Assembly: GCA_918026815.1 (NCBI GenBank) | Contig: CAKJVC010000021.1 | Location: 62,001 to 126,000 of the forward strand | Source: Chalara sp. BL73 | Lineage: Eukaryota > Ascomycota > Leotiomycetes > Helotiales | Length of the DNA: 64,000 nucleotides | Direction: 5' to 3' | In this document: positions 45,145 to 57,393 of the stretch, piece after piece | Position numbering within the stretch: position 1 is the first letter of the stretch | How the letters are laid out: every line of letters starts with the position of its first letter | Position numbers and translations under genes: made by a program | The notes under the pieces: model-generated | What the model was told of the DNA's origin: nothing | Databases searched by the model: none | Seen by the model: the letters and a program-made list of their open reading frames with translations, nothing else

Positions 45145-45193
45145 ACGCGACAAGGCTATCCAAAATCCACTTAACGCGTCTTCCCAAACGCGT
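45145..45193. promoter_or_regulatory. MCB-type (ACGCGT) boxes in the NASP-like/DPB2 divergent promoter
   Basis: Two perfect ACGCGT sites at 45174-45179 and 45188-45193, spaced 14 bp, plus a near match ACGCGA at 45145-45150. They lie 113-160 bp before the DPB2 start and 211-260 bp before the NASP-like start. In yeasts ACGCGT is bound by MBF (Mbp1-Swi6 type) and drives G1/S transcription. The sites are seen; the control is inferred. Confidence 0.65.
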
Positions 45194-45305
45194 CAAATTC
45201 GATATTCACCACCACAATCTAAAATTTGGGCAATCTAGAAGCGGTGCAACACTCAAAACTCTGACTACGACGACAAAGTTGGCTTGCTTTATTTTTTGTA
45301 TAGCC

Positions 45306-47730
45306 ATGAGCCAACCGCGCCAGCCTCTGAAGTCTAAGGCTGCCCCAATCTTTAAAGGACTTGCCACACCTGCAACATTGAATCCAATTCCATCATCTTC
45401 CCCAGCGTTCGCAACTCCCGTACATCCCATACGACCTTTCAATCCAGCTGCAGCCCCTGCGAAGGGCAATAATATCCTGCCCGTCACACTTCCTCCTGCG
45501 AATCTGCGCCCCCTCGCTTTCAGAACCTTCACCAAGAAGTATAGTTTAACACTGACTACTTCCGCACTACAAGTGCTCGCTACGTTCATTGGCAAGCATT
45601 GTGGGACAGGATGGAAAGAAGAAGGTCTAGCAGAGAAAGTGTTAGAGGAGGTAGCCAAAAGCTGGAAGAGCAGAAATGGCGGAGTCATTGTGGAAGGGGA
45701 AAGCAATGACATGAAGGATATTTTGAAGAACCTTGAAGGCAGTATGGTTGGCGGAAAACTCGTTGCCTCGAGAGAACTTAGTCGCCAGAACATTCTATCT
45801 CTAGGATCTTCCCAGAATGGAGAAGTGTCACATACGAGACTGGGACTAAGGCCGAATGTTCTGGGGAGAGAGGACAGCCAATCTAGTTTTGGTATGTCGA
45901 CATTAGATGTCGATGATGACGAGGAAGATGCGGAAATTAAGGACCCCAGGAGGTGGTTGAAAGTTATCGATGCGTTTGAGCAACCGCGCCTGGTGTATAA
46001 TGTGGGTAAAAAACATTTTGATAAGTATGTTGATCCGAGTTAGGTGTCTGTTCTTGCTAAATGATGTTACTAGAGAGTTAACGAAGCCATCACTTTTCCC
46101 CTTGCCTTCACACAAGACCCAAGTATTCAGAAATCGCTATAACCTCATACACCAACGCCTTCTTCGGAACGAGTCTTTCCAAGCTTCTAGTATAGAAACT
46201 GCGAAAGTCCTTCCTCTTCGTCGGTCGTCCTCGGCCGTAGCTACACAACAGCAATCTTACAAGCTTACCCCGATTGCCAATCTCCTTGGACGTAATGGAA
46301 GTAATCACATGGTTCTAGGTCTCCTGACCATTTCTCCAACAGGAACGCTGGCTCTCAACGATTTGACAGGCAGTATTGCTTTAGATCTGACACATGCAAA
46401 ACCGATCCCTGAGGACGGAGCATGGTTCGCTCCAGGCATGATCGTCTTAGTTGATGGAACTTATGAAGAGGAGGACAACAACATGAGCGCAGCTCTTGGT
46501 GGTAATGGAGGTGTTGGAGGAACAATAGGCGGGAAGTTTATCGGTTTCTTCATTGGTGGGCCACCTTGTGAAAGAAGATCAGTCACATTAGGCCTGACTA
46601 GTCAGAATGGGGAGGGTGATACGACGGCTGGAGGTGGTTTTGGCTGGGTAGACTTTTTAGGAGTAGGGAGTGAACGTGCAGTTGGATCGAAAATGCGAAA
46701 ACTTGAGCAACGACTTATTAGGAGGCCCATGGATGAAAACGATCTAGGGGGACGGGGACGGATGGTGGTGTTAGGGGAAGTGAATCTTGACCTACCGCAT
46801 ACATTCCAAGCTCTTCGAAAGATCTTTGGTTTATATGCAGCGGAGCCGGAGGACGATACACCTATGACTTTTGTCCTGATGGGCAACTTCGTCCAGCACG
46901 CTATCATGGCACGAGGCGGAAGTGGTGGATCAGTCGAATACAAAGAGTGTTTCGACAGTTTAGCAGTCCTACTTGCGGAATATCCAACCCTCCTCCAGTG
47001 TGCAACCTTCATTTTCGTTCCCGGGGACAATGATGCTTGGGCATCTTCCTTCTCAGCCGGCGCCGCAACACCGTTGCCTCGGAAAGGGGTACCAGAAATG
47101 TTTACAACAAGGATAAAACGCACTGTCGCAGCTGCAAACGCAGAAGCTGAAAAGGAGAAAAGGACAAAAGCAGATGGGGAGGTGATATGGGCCAGCAATC
47201 CCTCACGCCTCTCAATATTTGGGCCCACGCACGAGATTATACTATTCAGAGACGACATGTCCGGCCGTCTGCGGCGCACAGCCATCAAATTCTCCTCAAA
47301 ACCCGCCGAAGACGACGAGATGGGCATGTCTCCTCCCCCAACCGCTGCTCCAGAACCAGAACCGGAGCCCGCAGAAATGGACCTAAACGCCGAATCCCAC
47401 ATCCCCAACCCTCCCCCTGAAGCCCTCTCCAGCGACATTCACGCCGCACGCAAACTTGTGAAAACCATCCTCGATCAGGGCTATCTCTCGCCTTTTAACA
47501 TGGCCATCCGCCCTGTGCTCTGGGACTATGCGAGCGCTCTGCAGGTCTATCCGCTTCCGACGGCGATGGTGCTGTGTGATGCGGAGGTGCCCGCTTTCTG
47601 TGTCACTTATGAGGGGTGTTGTGTTATGAACCCAGGGACTGTGGTTGCGCCAGGGCGGAGGGGGGTTGCTCGGTGGGTAGAGTATGATATTAGGGGGAAG
47701 GGGGGCAGAGTTAGAGAGGGATTTTTTTAA
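45306..47730 (+). CDS. DPB2: DNA polymerase epsilon subunit B (DPB2)
   Basis: Two exons, 45306-46024 and 46074-47730, GT-AG intron of 49 nt, closing to 791 aa. The frame is open before 45306 but that is the first ATG. Seen: an N-terminal Pro/Ala-rich part followed by a helical domain, VIDAFEQPRLVYNV and HFDK-ELTKPSLFPLPSHKTQVFRNRYNLIHQRLL across the splice (in parts), an OB-fold segment (LLTISPTGTLALNDLTGSIALD, in two parts) and the inactive calcineurin-like phosphoesterase domain with MVVLGEVNLDL, FVLMGNFV, FIFVPGDNDAW and SNPSRLSIF. This is the essential non-catalytic B subunit that links Pol epsilon to CMG helicase and leading-strand synthesis. A Glu/Pro-rich insert (PEPEPEPAE) lies in the last third. 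Confidence 0.96.
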
Positions 47731-48073
47731 TATCGTATGAAAGGGTGGTATGGATGGGATTGTGCATAGTCTGTAAGGCGTTTTGAGTTTGGTATAAACA
47801 CGTTGCATGGGAAAGTTATGGCATGAGAGCGACGAGTAATGAATCAACAAAGTAGATAAATAAGTACAACGAAGTCAGGCTTTGTATACAAAGCCTGTTA
47901 CCTTGATATGCATAGGAATTGCCTTGGGGCTATTTTCACGTTACGAGTCATACCCGTATGCAGTACCAAATATTCATAAATATATATGCTATGATTTATA
48001 TACGCTCATTTACCCATACAATAGACGCCTATACTCCACCCCTAGCCAGTACTCCTCCGATGTCCCATATGCA
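47731..48073. other. Intergenic between convergent DPB2 and MRC1
   Basis: 343 bp holding the two facing 3' UTRs. Nothing else seen. Confidence 0.6.
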
Positions 48074-51000
48074 CTAATCAAACTTCCCACCGCCAAATAT
48101 ACCACCCACAACCTTCCTCCTCGCCTCTGCACCCTTAACACGCTTCTGCTCCCGCCTCTTCTCTGTCTTTACAACTGCCGCCCTCCTCTCAGTCTCCCGC
48201 GCAAAATAATGCACACCGCTGTTCTTCCCTCCGCCCCTCCTAATCCCACCGCTCCCAACTCCACCAGCCATACGTTCCGTGGCACTCATAACACCACTCA
48301 CACTCGAGTTTGAGGTTTCCGATGTAATGCTGCTGTTCGTCGTAGCGCGTCTTAACAACGCAGGAACTTTGAACCCCGCCGCTGAAGATGCAGCTGAGAA
48401 TGCAAGACGGGTGCTAGAAGAAAGTGAGCTAGACGATTGGCGCTTGAGGGAGATACGATCGACGACTGGGACATTGGTCCGGCGCAGAGCGAATGGATTG
48501 CGATTTTCTTTATTCTTCTCCTTTGCAGGGCCGAGGTCGTCCGGCGTGCCTTCAATCTCGAGCCCGTCTTCTGACTCGGAGTCAGATTGAAGCGGCGCGA
48601 GCATGGCGTTTGGTTCTTCGATCAGGCTTGACAGCGACTCTCGGATCTCTGATATGTTGCTGGGTTTCTTGCCTAGCTTGGTGCGGCGGAGATAAGGTGG
48701 TGGTCTTATCGTAGCATCGTCAGATGCTTTCCTCTTTGGTGGACCCATTGAAGTGTCTGGTTGAGAGTCAGGAATCCGTTGCTGAGAATCACCAGCATCT
48801 TGTGATTGAGACTGAGAGTCGCTGGTCTCTTCTTGTTCGTTTAAGTCTTCCAAGAAGTCCATCTCGTCTTCACTGCCGCGGTCTTCAATAGCTCGTAGGA
48901 AGGCTTGACTTTTGGGGTTTTCGGCGATCTTTCCAATGCGCTCATCGGTCAAAAGAGCCTTGCGCATCTTAGCAAACTCCTTTCGCTTCATTCGTCGTCG
49001 AGCTTCCCCCCCATCATCAGAATCAGAGAGATCATAATCAGCGCCACGTTTCCGACGTAGCATTCCCTTGGTGATGTCATTGTAGAGCTTCTCAACTTGC
49101 TTCTCATCATTCTCTCTCTCCCGATCACTAGGAACTGGTTAGTTGATTTAACAAAGGCATACCAGGCCCACTTACGCGAAAAATGCAGCAAGCTTGCTTT
49201 CATCTACATGTTTACCACCTTCGTCGTCGATCATCTCCTTCACCAACTCATCTTCCTCATCAACGCTATCATCATCACTAGCACCACCGAGACCTGCATA
49301 CTCGTCTTCAGATTCCTCGGCTTGCTCATGTACCATTTCCTTGGCGTTGCTCTTCTTCTTATCGAATTCCTCTGCGATAACTTTCTTCTTGATAGCTTTG
49401 CGCATCACGTCGAAAGCATTTGCTGAGATCTCAAATTCGTCCTCGCCCACAGCGGCTGCCTTTGGCTCTTCATTCTCTTCATCCGAGAAAGCGGCTACTT
49501 GAACTCTCCTCCGAAGCCTTCCCTTCTTGACGACGGGAGTCTCGAAAATGGCTTCCGACATGGCATCTTGTCCAATGACAACAGTATCCATAGTAGATGG
49601 AGGCGGATTAAAGTATCTGCCAGCAATAGGGGTCCTATGCTGATATCCTACATCCTGAGTTGTTTTGAAGAAATCAGATTGTTGACTTGACATGGGCTCA
49701 ACAAGGCTATCAAATTGGTGCATTTGCGACTGACTGAAACCAAGATCTAGATCTTGCGATTGTGTGTCCATCTGTGAGTCCATAGGCTGTGATTCAGGAA
49801 TACAAGCGGGTTGGCTTTGCATTTCAGCGTCTTGAGTGTCCTGAACTGGTGTAGGGACAAAAGGAGGAAGTTCGGGGGCAGGAAGACGTCGCAGAAATGA
49901 CATTGATTCAGCGGCACGAGGTCCAGGTGTTGGGGCCGATGGAGTTTCTTCGTCATCATCTGCCTGACTTTGGTCCATGGTTCCTGCAAATATTTGGGTC
50001 AAACCAAGGCCTGCAGGTCCAGCAACTGTGAGACCAGGGATGAAAGTCTTAGTTGCAGATCGTAGAACAGAATTAGGTACGCCAGGCGAACCTGACTGCA
50101 GTTGTAAAGGTGACTCGATCCGAGGTACAACAGGAGTCTCCATTTCAGAAACTTCATCATCCTCATCATCAGATATAATATTGTTTTTCCGACCGCGAGT
50201 GTTCTTGAGCTGAATAACCACTTCTTCCTCATCTTCCTCCATATCAGGACCTTCTGCAACATCTTCGTCAGCAGAAAGTTTCCCCTGAGCTTCGTCGTCG
50301 TCCGTTTCATCCGCTTCTTTGTCGAACATAGAGTTCTTCCCCTTCTCATCTTCGCCGTCTTGATCGAGGCCGAGTTCTTCCTCACTATCCTCCTCATCGC
50401 TCGCCATTTCTTCATCTTCATCTGAAGCATCCCCATCATCTTCCAACCTAGAAGGATCTCCCACGGAACCCTGCTTCCCCTCTTCCCAGTCTTCATCATC
50501 GCTGCTGTCTCCGAGAGGATCAACCTCGCCATTAGCCTTTCGTTCCCGCCTCGCAGCCGCTTTCTCTCTTTGCTTAATCTCCTCGTTGTTGCGACGAGCT
50601 ATCTCAAGGAGGTCCTCCACATCTACCTGTTCCTTCACTCGCTCTTCGGCAGTCGGAATGTGAATTCCTTTGTCTTTCAGAGCTTGCAATTTCTCTTCTC
50701 TAGCAAGCCTAGCTTGCTGTATTCGTCGTTGGTTCAAAGAGAACTCCAGCTCGGTAGCAGTCATCGCGAGTTTCTTTTTTCTACCCACATTCCGTTTGTC
50801 TGGAGAGCCAATATGTGCGAGAGTTCTCATAACGTGTAATGAGTGTGACTGCTGGGCCTGCTTTTTAGGAACTCGATCAAATATTGAATCGAGCTTCTGA
50901 GCTCTAGCAGCAGGTAATTTTGTGACGATTTCCAGGTCGCTGTCTGAATCTTCAATTTTTGAAGACGCTTTCTTGGGAAACTTTGAAGGATATATTCTAA

Positions 51001-52219
51001 CAGGTCGTTGGGCGAAAGCATACTTAGACTGACCCCGCTCGGTTGCAGCTTCTTCGACAACCTTTCCTTTACCCTTTTCCATGCGCTGAGAGACCTCAAC
51101 TATGGAATTTTCGATTGCTGGAAACTCTTTTTCCGGCCGCTCCACCACCTGCAGGGTATCTGATGCCTCTGCCACTTTAGTTGAATTTGATGGAGATGGT
51201 GGAGATGAGGGTGGTGTTCCATGATTCTCACCATCAGAACTGAAGTGACGCGTTGGGCTACTGGTCGATACAATTGGGTCAAGGTTCGGCTTCTCCTCTG
51301 CTAGTATTGGCTGCTTGAACGTAAATCTTTTGGTAAAATCAGCCACCGTATATTTCTTCTTCGTGATAGGTGCGTGAGTCAATTGAACACTCCGGCTGAG
51401 GCGTTGGGTCTCTCGATGTATGTCTTCTAGTGCCTTCTTGCTCGCTTTTCGTGTAGGAGGATTCGATTGCGTAAGTCGACGCTCCACATCGTGGTCAACA
51501 AGATCTTCTTCATCCCGGAACATCGCCGTCTGTTTCCTCCTCTCTGCCTGTTTTCTTGCCTCAATTTCTGCGTCCTTTGCCTCTCTTTCCGCTCGCTCCT
51601 GCTTCTTCCTCGCCACAAGAGCTTGAAATCGAGAATTACCTGCATCTGGGAGCTCGAGATCAGACCCGGAATCATCAATAGCAGGAGTCGATGGTCTTTG
51701 TTTTGGTGGTGCGGGAGAGACGAAAAGTCCCGGGGATTCCGAGCGATCCCGTACGCTAGGAGTCGGTGTACTGCGGCGTGCTATTCTAACCTTTCGTTTC
51801 CTTGAGACCGGGGCTGCTGAAGCCTCACTCTCTTCGCTATGCTGGCTTGCAAGCTCAGGCGATCTGCTCTTACTGGGCCTCGATCCCTCTTTATCTGAAG
51901 CTGTATCGTTTTCCATTTCTGGTGAAGTCTCTCTTGCCAACATACGAGCCGCCATGCGGCCCTTTGGTCGTACTACATCTTCATCGTCCTCAGATTCGAT
52001 CTCTGTTGTACTCACATTTGATCGAGTCGTGTCATGGGTTGTGGTTGGTTGTTTCTTTAATGTGATCTTCAATCGATCCCTCGCAGTGGTCAGTCCAACT
52101 TCTTCCTCATCCGAATCGTCACTAAAAGTAGCCAGAAGTGCTTTGACTTTTGACGTGGGTGTCAATTGAGGCGTCAAGTTGGACGCTATCTCTGGTGAGG
52201 ATTCTCTCGAGGATGCCAT
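48074..52219 (-). CDS. MRC1: MRC1/claspin-type DNA replication checkpoint mediator
   Basis: Two exons on the minus strand, 49176-52219 and 48074-49127, intron of 48 nt, closing to 1,365 aa. Seen: an N-terminus with SPE and SDDSDEEE clusters, repeated SQ/TQ motifs (SQHSEE, TQSQD, SQSQMHQ, SQSQSQD), long acidic tracts around residues 560-720, the Mrc1-like domain near 935-1015 (NAFDVMRKAIKKKVIAEEFD, EDEYAGLGG, DDEGGKHVDESKLAAFF), the DREREN...YNDITKGMLRRKRGADYDLSDSDD stretch across the intron, and a basic Gly-rich C-terminus. Mrc1 travels with the fork, contacts Pol epsilon and is phosphorylated at SQ/TQ by Mec1/ATR to activate Rad53-type kinase. Next to DPB2, its functional partner. Promoter carries an MCB palindrome. 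Confidence 0.94.
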
Positions 52220-52919
52220 TATGTTGCAATTGAGAATCGAATCAATATTTGCTCGTGATACTCATGTGTAGGGAATAGAAGAGGGTCTCATCTCATGGAT
52301 ATAAGTTCATAGTTGTGGAATTTTAAAGAGGTTGGATCTGGCGATGCAAGAGAACGCGTCGCGACGCGATTTATCCCTGTCGTGTTGAAGCTCGCTTGGT
52401 GGGAGAGCTCCCCACTTTTGTTAAAGGGGCTGGACGGATCACCCAGAGGCGATAGTCCCTGCAAAGTAGTTCAGAAGTCAGATGTTAAAATCAAGGCGAG
52501 AACGGCGAGATAAGAGTAACTAAGCTGGGAGTGCTATAATGGAGCCCGACCGGCCAATGTCAGCACAGCTCTACACATCGTGAAGAACATGAGCTTATAT
52601 TAACATCAGGCCCATGCGCCAGAGAGCAATTGGCTTTTTTCTGTCATATCTAAAAAGTACCGTGATACCAAAGCTTCATTCGATCCTGCTTGATAGGACC
52701 CCATCCCACGTTTAGCTTACCCTGTATTTAATCACGCAATTCACTTCGCACTTTCGACAATGCGAGTCAGTCTTGGGCAGTCCATAAAAAGAAACTGTTT
52801 GCATTCAATTACATGAGGCATTCCTCGTGCGTCCGTCTTATTAGAATTAAGTATTCATCCAGCTGTTGTGTTGCATATTGGTGATTGTAAAGGTCACGTG
52901 TTTTCGAGATTTCTACGAG
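52220..52919. other. Divergent promoter, MRC1 (minus) and PHP hydrolase (plus)
   Basis: 700 bp between start codons facing away. It contains the MCB palindrome listed separately. No further gene seen. Confidence 0.5.
52354..52369. promoter_or_regulatory. MCB palindrome upstream of MRC1
   Basis: ACGCGT at 52354-52359 followed 4 nt later by ACGCGA (52364-52369). Together they form a perfect 14-bp palindrome, cgcgtcgcgacgcg (52355-52368), 135-150 bp upstream of the MRC1 ATG. Position and core match a G1/S (MBF) site; binding is inferred. Confidence 0.6.
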
Positions 52920-55478
52920 ATGAAGGCTCTCACTCCCACTGAGCTAGAGCAACGTATCGGATCATATAACTCGCCGAAAGGGATCTATCAGTACATTAAA
53001 TCTCTTCCCTTTCTCGGGTCCCTGCAAAGCAATATCTCAAACTTGACGGCAGGAGAGCAGACTGAGATCGTTATCACATATACCGTGGGAGGGAGCGGTC
53101 TTGCAGATGGGGCATGGATTAAAGGCACTTTCAAGTTCTATAGCGTAATTCGTTCTAGCTATTCCTCCCACAAAACCTAGCCTTCAGAAACCCAAGTTTT
53201 TGAGAGAATTCACGTCCATTTGTTTGAGATCAAAACAAGCTGACTGAAGCAGGATTGGGCATTATTCCAAACCTCAGATCCTAAGCAGGATAACTATGTA
53301 TCCGCAGAATATGTGCCTGGGAAGCTACTTGATGGACAAACCCCTGCTACCGTGCAAGACCTTGCTGTAAGATTTGATCAAAAGGGCCACGAGCGTCCAT
53401 TCCAGAAAGCTATCATTATCGATATTGTTGATGGATACTTGAATCCCGGTGATCAAATCATCATCCGCCTAGGCGATCGTAGATGGGGTGCAAATGGCAC
53501 ACGTGTACAGACATTTGTGGAGGAAGACTTTCGTATGAGATGGTATATAGACCCCGTCGGTACCTCAAGATTTGCCGCTATCAAGCCGGACCTTGTCTTC
53601 GCTATCAAAAATGGACCGATCGAACATCTTAAAGCCCACTCTCCAAGGCTGGTACACCCAGGAATACCGTTCCCAATTTACGTTCATACAGAGGATATTT
53701 GGGGGAATGCTACCACTGATCCGTCTCGAGACAACCTTTTTGTGGAACTATGGATAGCCAATGATCAAGACCAGTCTACCCTTGCCTTCAAGTCAGAGAA
53801 AGTATCCCCAAAAGGCTGGATATATGCTCATTTCAAGGATATCGTCATAGATAAAGAAGGTGACTATACCATCTACGTACTGCTGAAGGACTCGAATCCA
53901 AATCCGGCCGGCCATACGCGAGAGTACATCACAGTGTCATCCAGCTCTCCAGTTCCACGAATCCTCTTTGCAGATCTACATGTGCATTCAGACGATACAG
54001 TGGGCACCAACGACTCAGCATATAACTTTTCTTACGGCCAAAAAATTGCAGGTCTCGACATACTCGGCTATACTGCAAATGACTTCAACATCACGGCTGC
54101 AAAATGGGAATCAACGCTCTCGCTCATCCGCGAAATAAACCAGGAAGGTGAATTCATCGTCTTTCCAGGAACAGAATGGTGTGGCAATAGCGCCGCAGGT
54201 GGCGATCACAACGTTGTCTTCCTTGGTGATCCGTCAACAGCTCCCGAGTTTCCCTTTGACAAAAATGGCAACGTAGCTCGCAGCTTCGAATGGAACGAAG
54301 AAGGCCCTGCTGAGCTGCAACCTGGTGCCTGGCCATTGGATGAGCTCTACGCTACCTACGCGCACTCGCCAGAAACGCATCTCTTGATTCCACATGTTGG
54401 TGGCCGACGCTGTAATCTAGCTTGGCATCATCCAAAACTTGAAAGACTGTTAGAAATAGGTAGCGCATGGGGTCAGTTCGAGTGGTTACTCCGAGATGCC
54501 GTAAGGAGAGGATGGAAATTAGGCGTCTCTGCCAACTCGGATGAGCATCGTGGGCGATGTGGTGGTGGTGTACCTGGGACAGCAGTCTTCGGCACAAAAG
54601 GCGGGCTTACGGGTGTTATCGCACCTACTTTAGAAAGAGCTGCCGTGGCAAAAGCCCTAAGAGCAAGACGAACTTTTGCCACCACAGGAGAGAGACTTGT
54701 CGGGCTTCTCTCTACAGACTCGGGAGCCTTGCAAGGTGATGAAGTCACATTTTCTGGAGAAAAAGAGGGTGCCAAACTAAATTACGCCTTTTATGGCAAA
54801 AGCGGTTTCTCGTCCATTGAGGCTTATGATTCATCAGGCATTATTTTCTACCGCGACTTAGTACGAGAGGCGGCAGCATCGTCAAGCATCCATCCTCACT
54901 CATGGGCCACTCTCCGTGTGACCTGGGGCGGTGCACGCCTGTACGACAGATATCGTGAAGCTGTTTGGGCCGGAACAATTACCTTCCATGACACCACGAT
55001 TTCCTCCTTCAAGCCTTTCGGTGGTGTTTCCTATGTTCCCGAAGAAAACATCACTTGGAACGGGCCTTCCAGCATTAAGTTTTCAACGCACACGAGCGGA
55101 GACTTTGATGGGGTAGACATATTGTTCAAACCTGGTGCTCTTCCTCAATCCTTTATCATCTCTGGTACGTTAGGAGGGTATGTCAAAGTGGGGGATGCTC
55201 TCAAAGGTAACCCACACAAAGCGCAGCCTGAGTTCAGCCTGGACGGGACGTGGGACGAAGCATTGGCTGAGGGAGGGAAGAAGGTTGAAGTGAAGGGCGG
55301 AGCCGAATTGTTCATTAAAGCCGAGGTCGTGCCCGATGTCAAACTGTCAAGGAGAGTAGAGGGACAATTGGAGGTGTTGCTGGAAAAGCAAGCGGGAGAC
55401 CGAGCCATCTACTTTGTGGGGCGGGAATGGGACGGTGGTAAGGTGATTACGAGCCCGCTCTTCTTTGCTCCTGAGTAG
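52920..55478 (+). CDS. PHP-fold metal-dependent hydrolase, DUF3604/CehA-McbA-like
   Basis: Two exons, 52920-53144 and 53253-55478, intron 108 nt, phase 0, 816 aa. The first ATG in frame, 52920, was taken as start. The N-terminal half (to about 310) has beta-sandwich-like segments with ITYTVGGSGLADGAWIKG, known from DUF3604-type proteins. The PHP domain starts with DLHVHS (316-321), followed by GTEW (381-384), a His in LIPHVGGRRC near 455 and SANSDEHRGR near 500, the expected metal ligands of PHP phosphoesterase-like enzymes. No signal peptide or membrane segment. Bacterial relatives include carbaryl hydrolase CehA; the fungal substrate is unknown. The family is mainly bacterial, so old horizontal transfer is possible, but the gene now has an intron. 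Confidence 0.82.
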
Positions 55479-57393
55479 GATCAAGATTTCGGGCCCCGGG
55501 TACGTGAAGTCATGGCCTCATAGCAAGAGGAGAGGCCACGGACTGACATAAAGTCATTAGCGAAGGCCCCTTTTTGAACCTGGGCTTGGCCCAGACTCCT
55601 AATGTTCGATTTAAACTCGCACATTCGGACACTCTTCGTTTGGCTCCAGCGACTCCTCACCAATTCGACTCCTGCAGACACCAGACATGCTATTCAACAT
55701 GATTAGGTTATCATATTAGTAAATACCTCCTGTTTGCGTAATACTTCTCATCCCGCACTACCAAGGTGACCATTCCGCCCTACAAGCTTCTGCACAATTC
55801 ATCCCTCTTCCTCCCCCCACCCCATCTTCCCAACCAGCTAAAGAAATATAATTGCGCTATGCTCCAGATCGCACATTCGTTGCAGGAAACCAGATATCCA
55901 TCTCAAAAACGACAGCTCACCTTGTGGCCTCCGCAGCGTCTACGCCGGGATCAAATATGACCTATCTTTCTCCTCCTGGCCAATCAACGAGTGTCCTCAA
56001 AGACGTAGCAATTTTTGTGGCACGCACGATGGCGCTTCTGAAAGTCTGCTGTCTGCTTTGCCTTTGACGAATCACCGTGGTTCTATGCGTTGTATGGGAA
56101 AGATTGTTGCACATCTTTCCGTGCCATCCGAGACATCGCGGCGAGCTGGGGCGTCTTCGCGGCTCGTTTCTTGCATTCCACGGTTCGCCGCCGAAGCCAC
56201 TGCTCTCCTTTCCCGCTTGCTCGGGAGGCGAAGGGTGGCATGTGCGAATGAAACGTTCTTGGAGAGCTTTCCCGTTCCCGAGCAGTCGTTCCAGAATCAG
56301 CCTCCTCATAGGTTGCTTTCCCCAACATCACCACCATCCTCAAACCCGGATCGCTCATGCCGGCGCCCTCGCTGTTCCGGCGCTTTCAGACCAAGTCTTG
56401 TGCTCCTGTTACCTTTGTTTGCATCTTCCCTCCGTGCCAGCATCACCATCTCGCGTCCTCGCTCCTCCCACACCAGGTCCAATCAATCCGAAAGAGTGCT
56501 ACTTGCTGCATCACAAAATAAGCTAAACTACCAACAGCCCTACAGACCACACGATCAGAACAGAGTGATTCTCGGGATGTTTTGTACAACTACATAGCGA
56601 GCATTAACCCCGAAAGGGGGGGGTTGTGGGATGACAAGTCGTACACAATGTATCACGACATGTGGTACAACATCAATAACCTGCAAGAATGACACGGCTG
56701 GAATGTAGCCATCATAAAAAAGACCCTGCTTGTGCCTACAAGTCTGGCCACTGGCTCTAATGCGTCACAGGGGTGTAATAGATCAAATGCAAGGGGCTCG
56801 TCGAGCACAGTTTGGAGTGTTTATTTTTATTTGTTTTTCTCACATGGCTTGGCTTGCATCAATTGACTCTTCTCTTTCTCTTTTTACGCCAACGCACTAT
56901 ATCTTTTAATACCTCAGATTGGGGATTGTGTTTAACGCTAAAACACAATTTTGCTCTCATACTGTTTGTCACGCTGGTTTATATCAGCGATTCCCAGAGA
57001 AAATACACAAAGAAGTCGCATGAATGGCATCACAAAATATCTAGAGCGGAAACCTTGAAATGCCGTTCCTTATATTCTTCATTTGGGGTATTATCCTTTG
57101 TAGCATCCGTAATAGTAAATACATACCACCAGCCTATGACAAACGCCGATTGCATGATAAAGTACTACTATGCATGCCTTAAAACCACTGACCCGCTCAT
57201 GAAAGTTCTTGGATATGAATACCTGATCATGATAGTAAATGCCAACACCCAAAACGCCTATAAATGCAGAGTTGAGCCTTCCTGCCAAAACTTCCCCTGC
57301 TTTACCTTCGAATATATATTATAGAATTTCGACTTCCGTTGTACGCATTTGGCGGTGGTGTTAAAGGTTTGGAAGGTGTAAAGGGAATGGAGG
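55479..57393. other. Intergenic, nothing firm
   Basis: 1.9 kb between facing 3' ends of the PHP gene and the claudin-like gene. Overlapping frames on both strands at 55962-56597 (up to 179 codons) are Arg/Ser/Pro-rich and show no family signature. A G8 run lies near 56616-56623. Confidence 0.45.

Noticed and set aside
46602..47438. 278-codon minus-strand frame inside DPB2
   Set aside because: Antisense shadow of a clearly conserved gene; low-complexity Ser/Pro composition is typical of shadow frames.
55962..56597. Frames of up to 179 codons on both strands after the PHP gene
   Set aside because: Both strands open at once because of GC-richer composition; Arg/Ser/Pro-rich with no recognisable motif.
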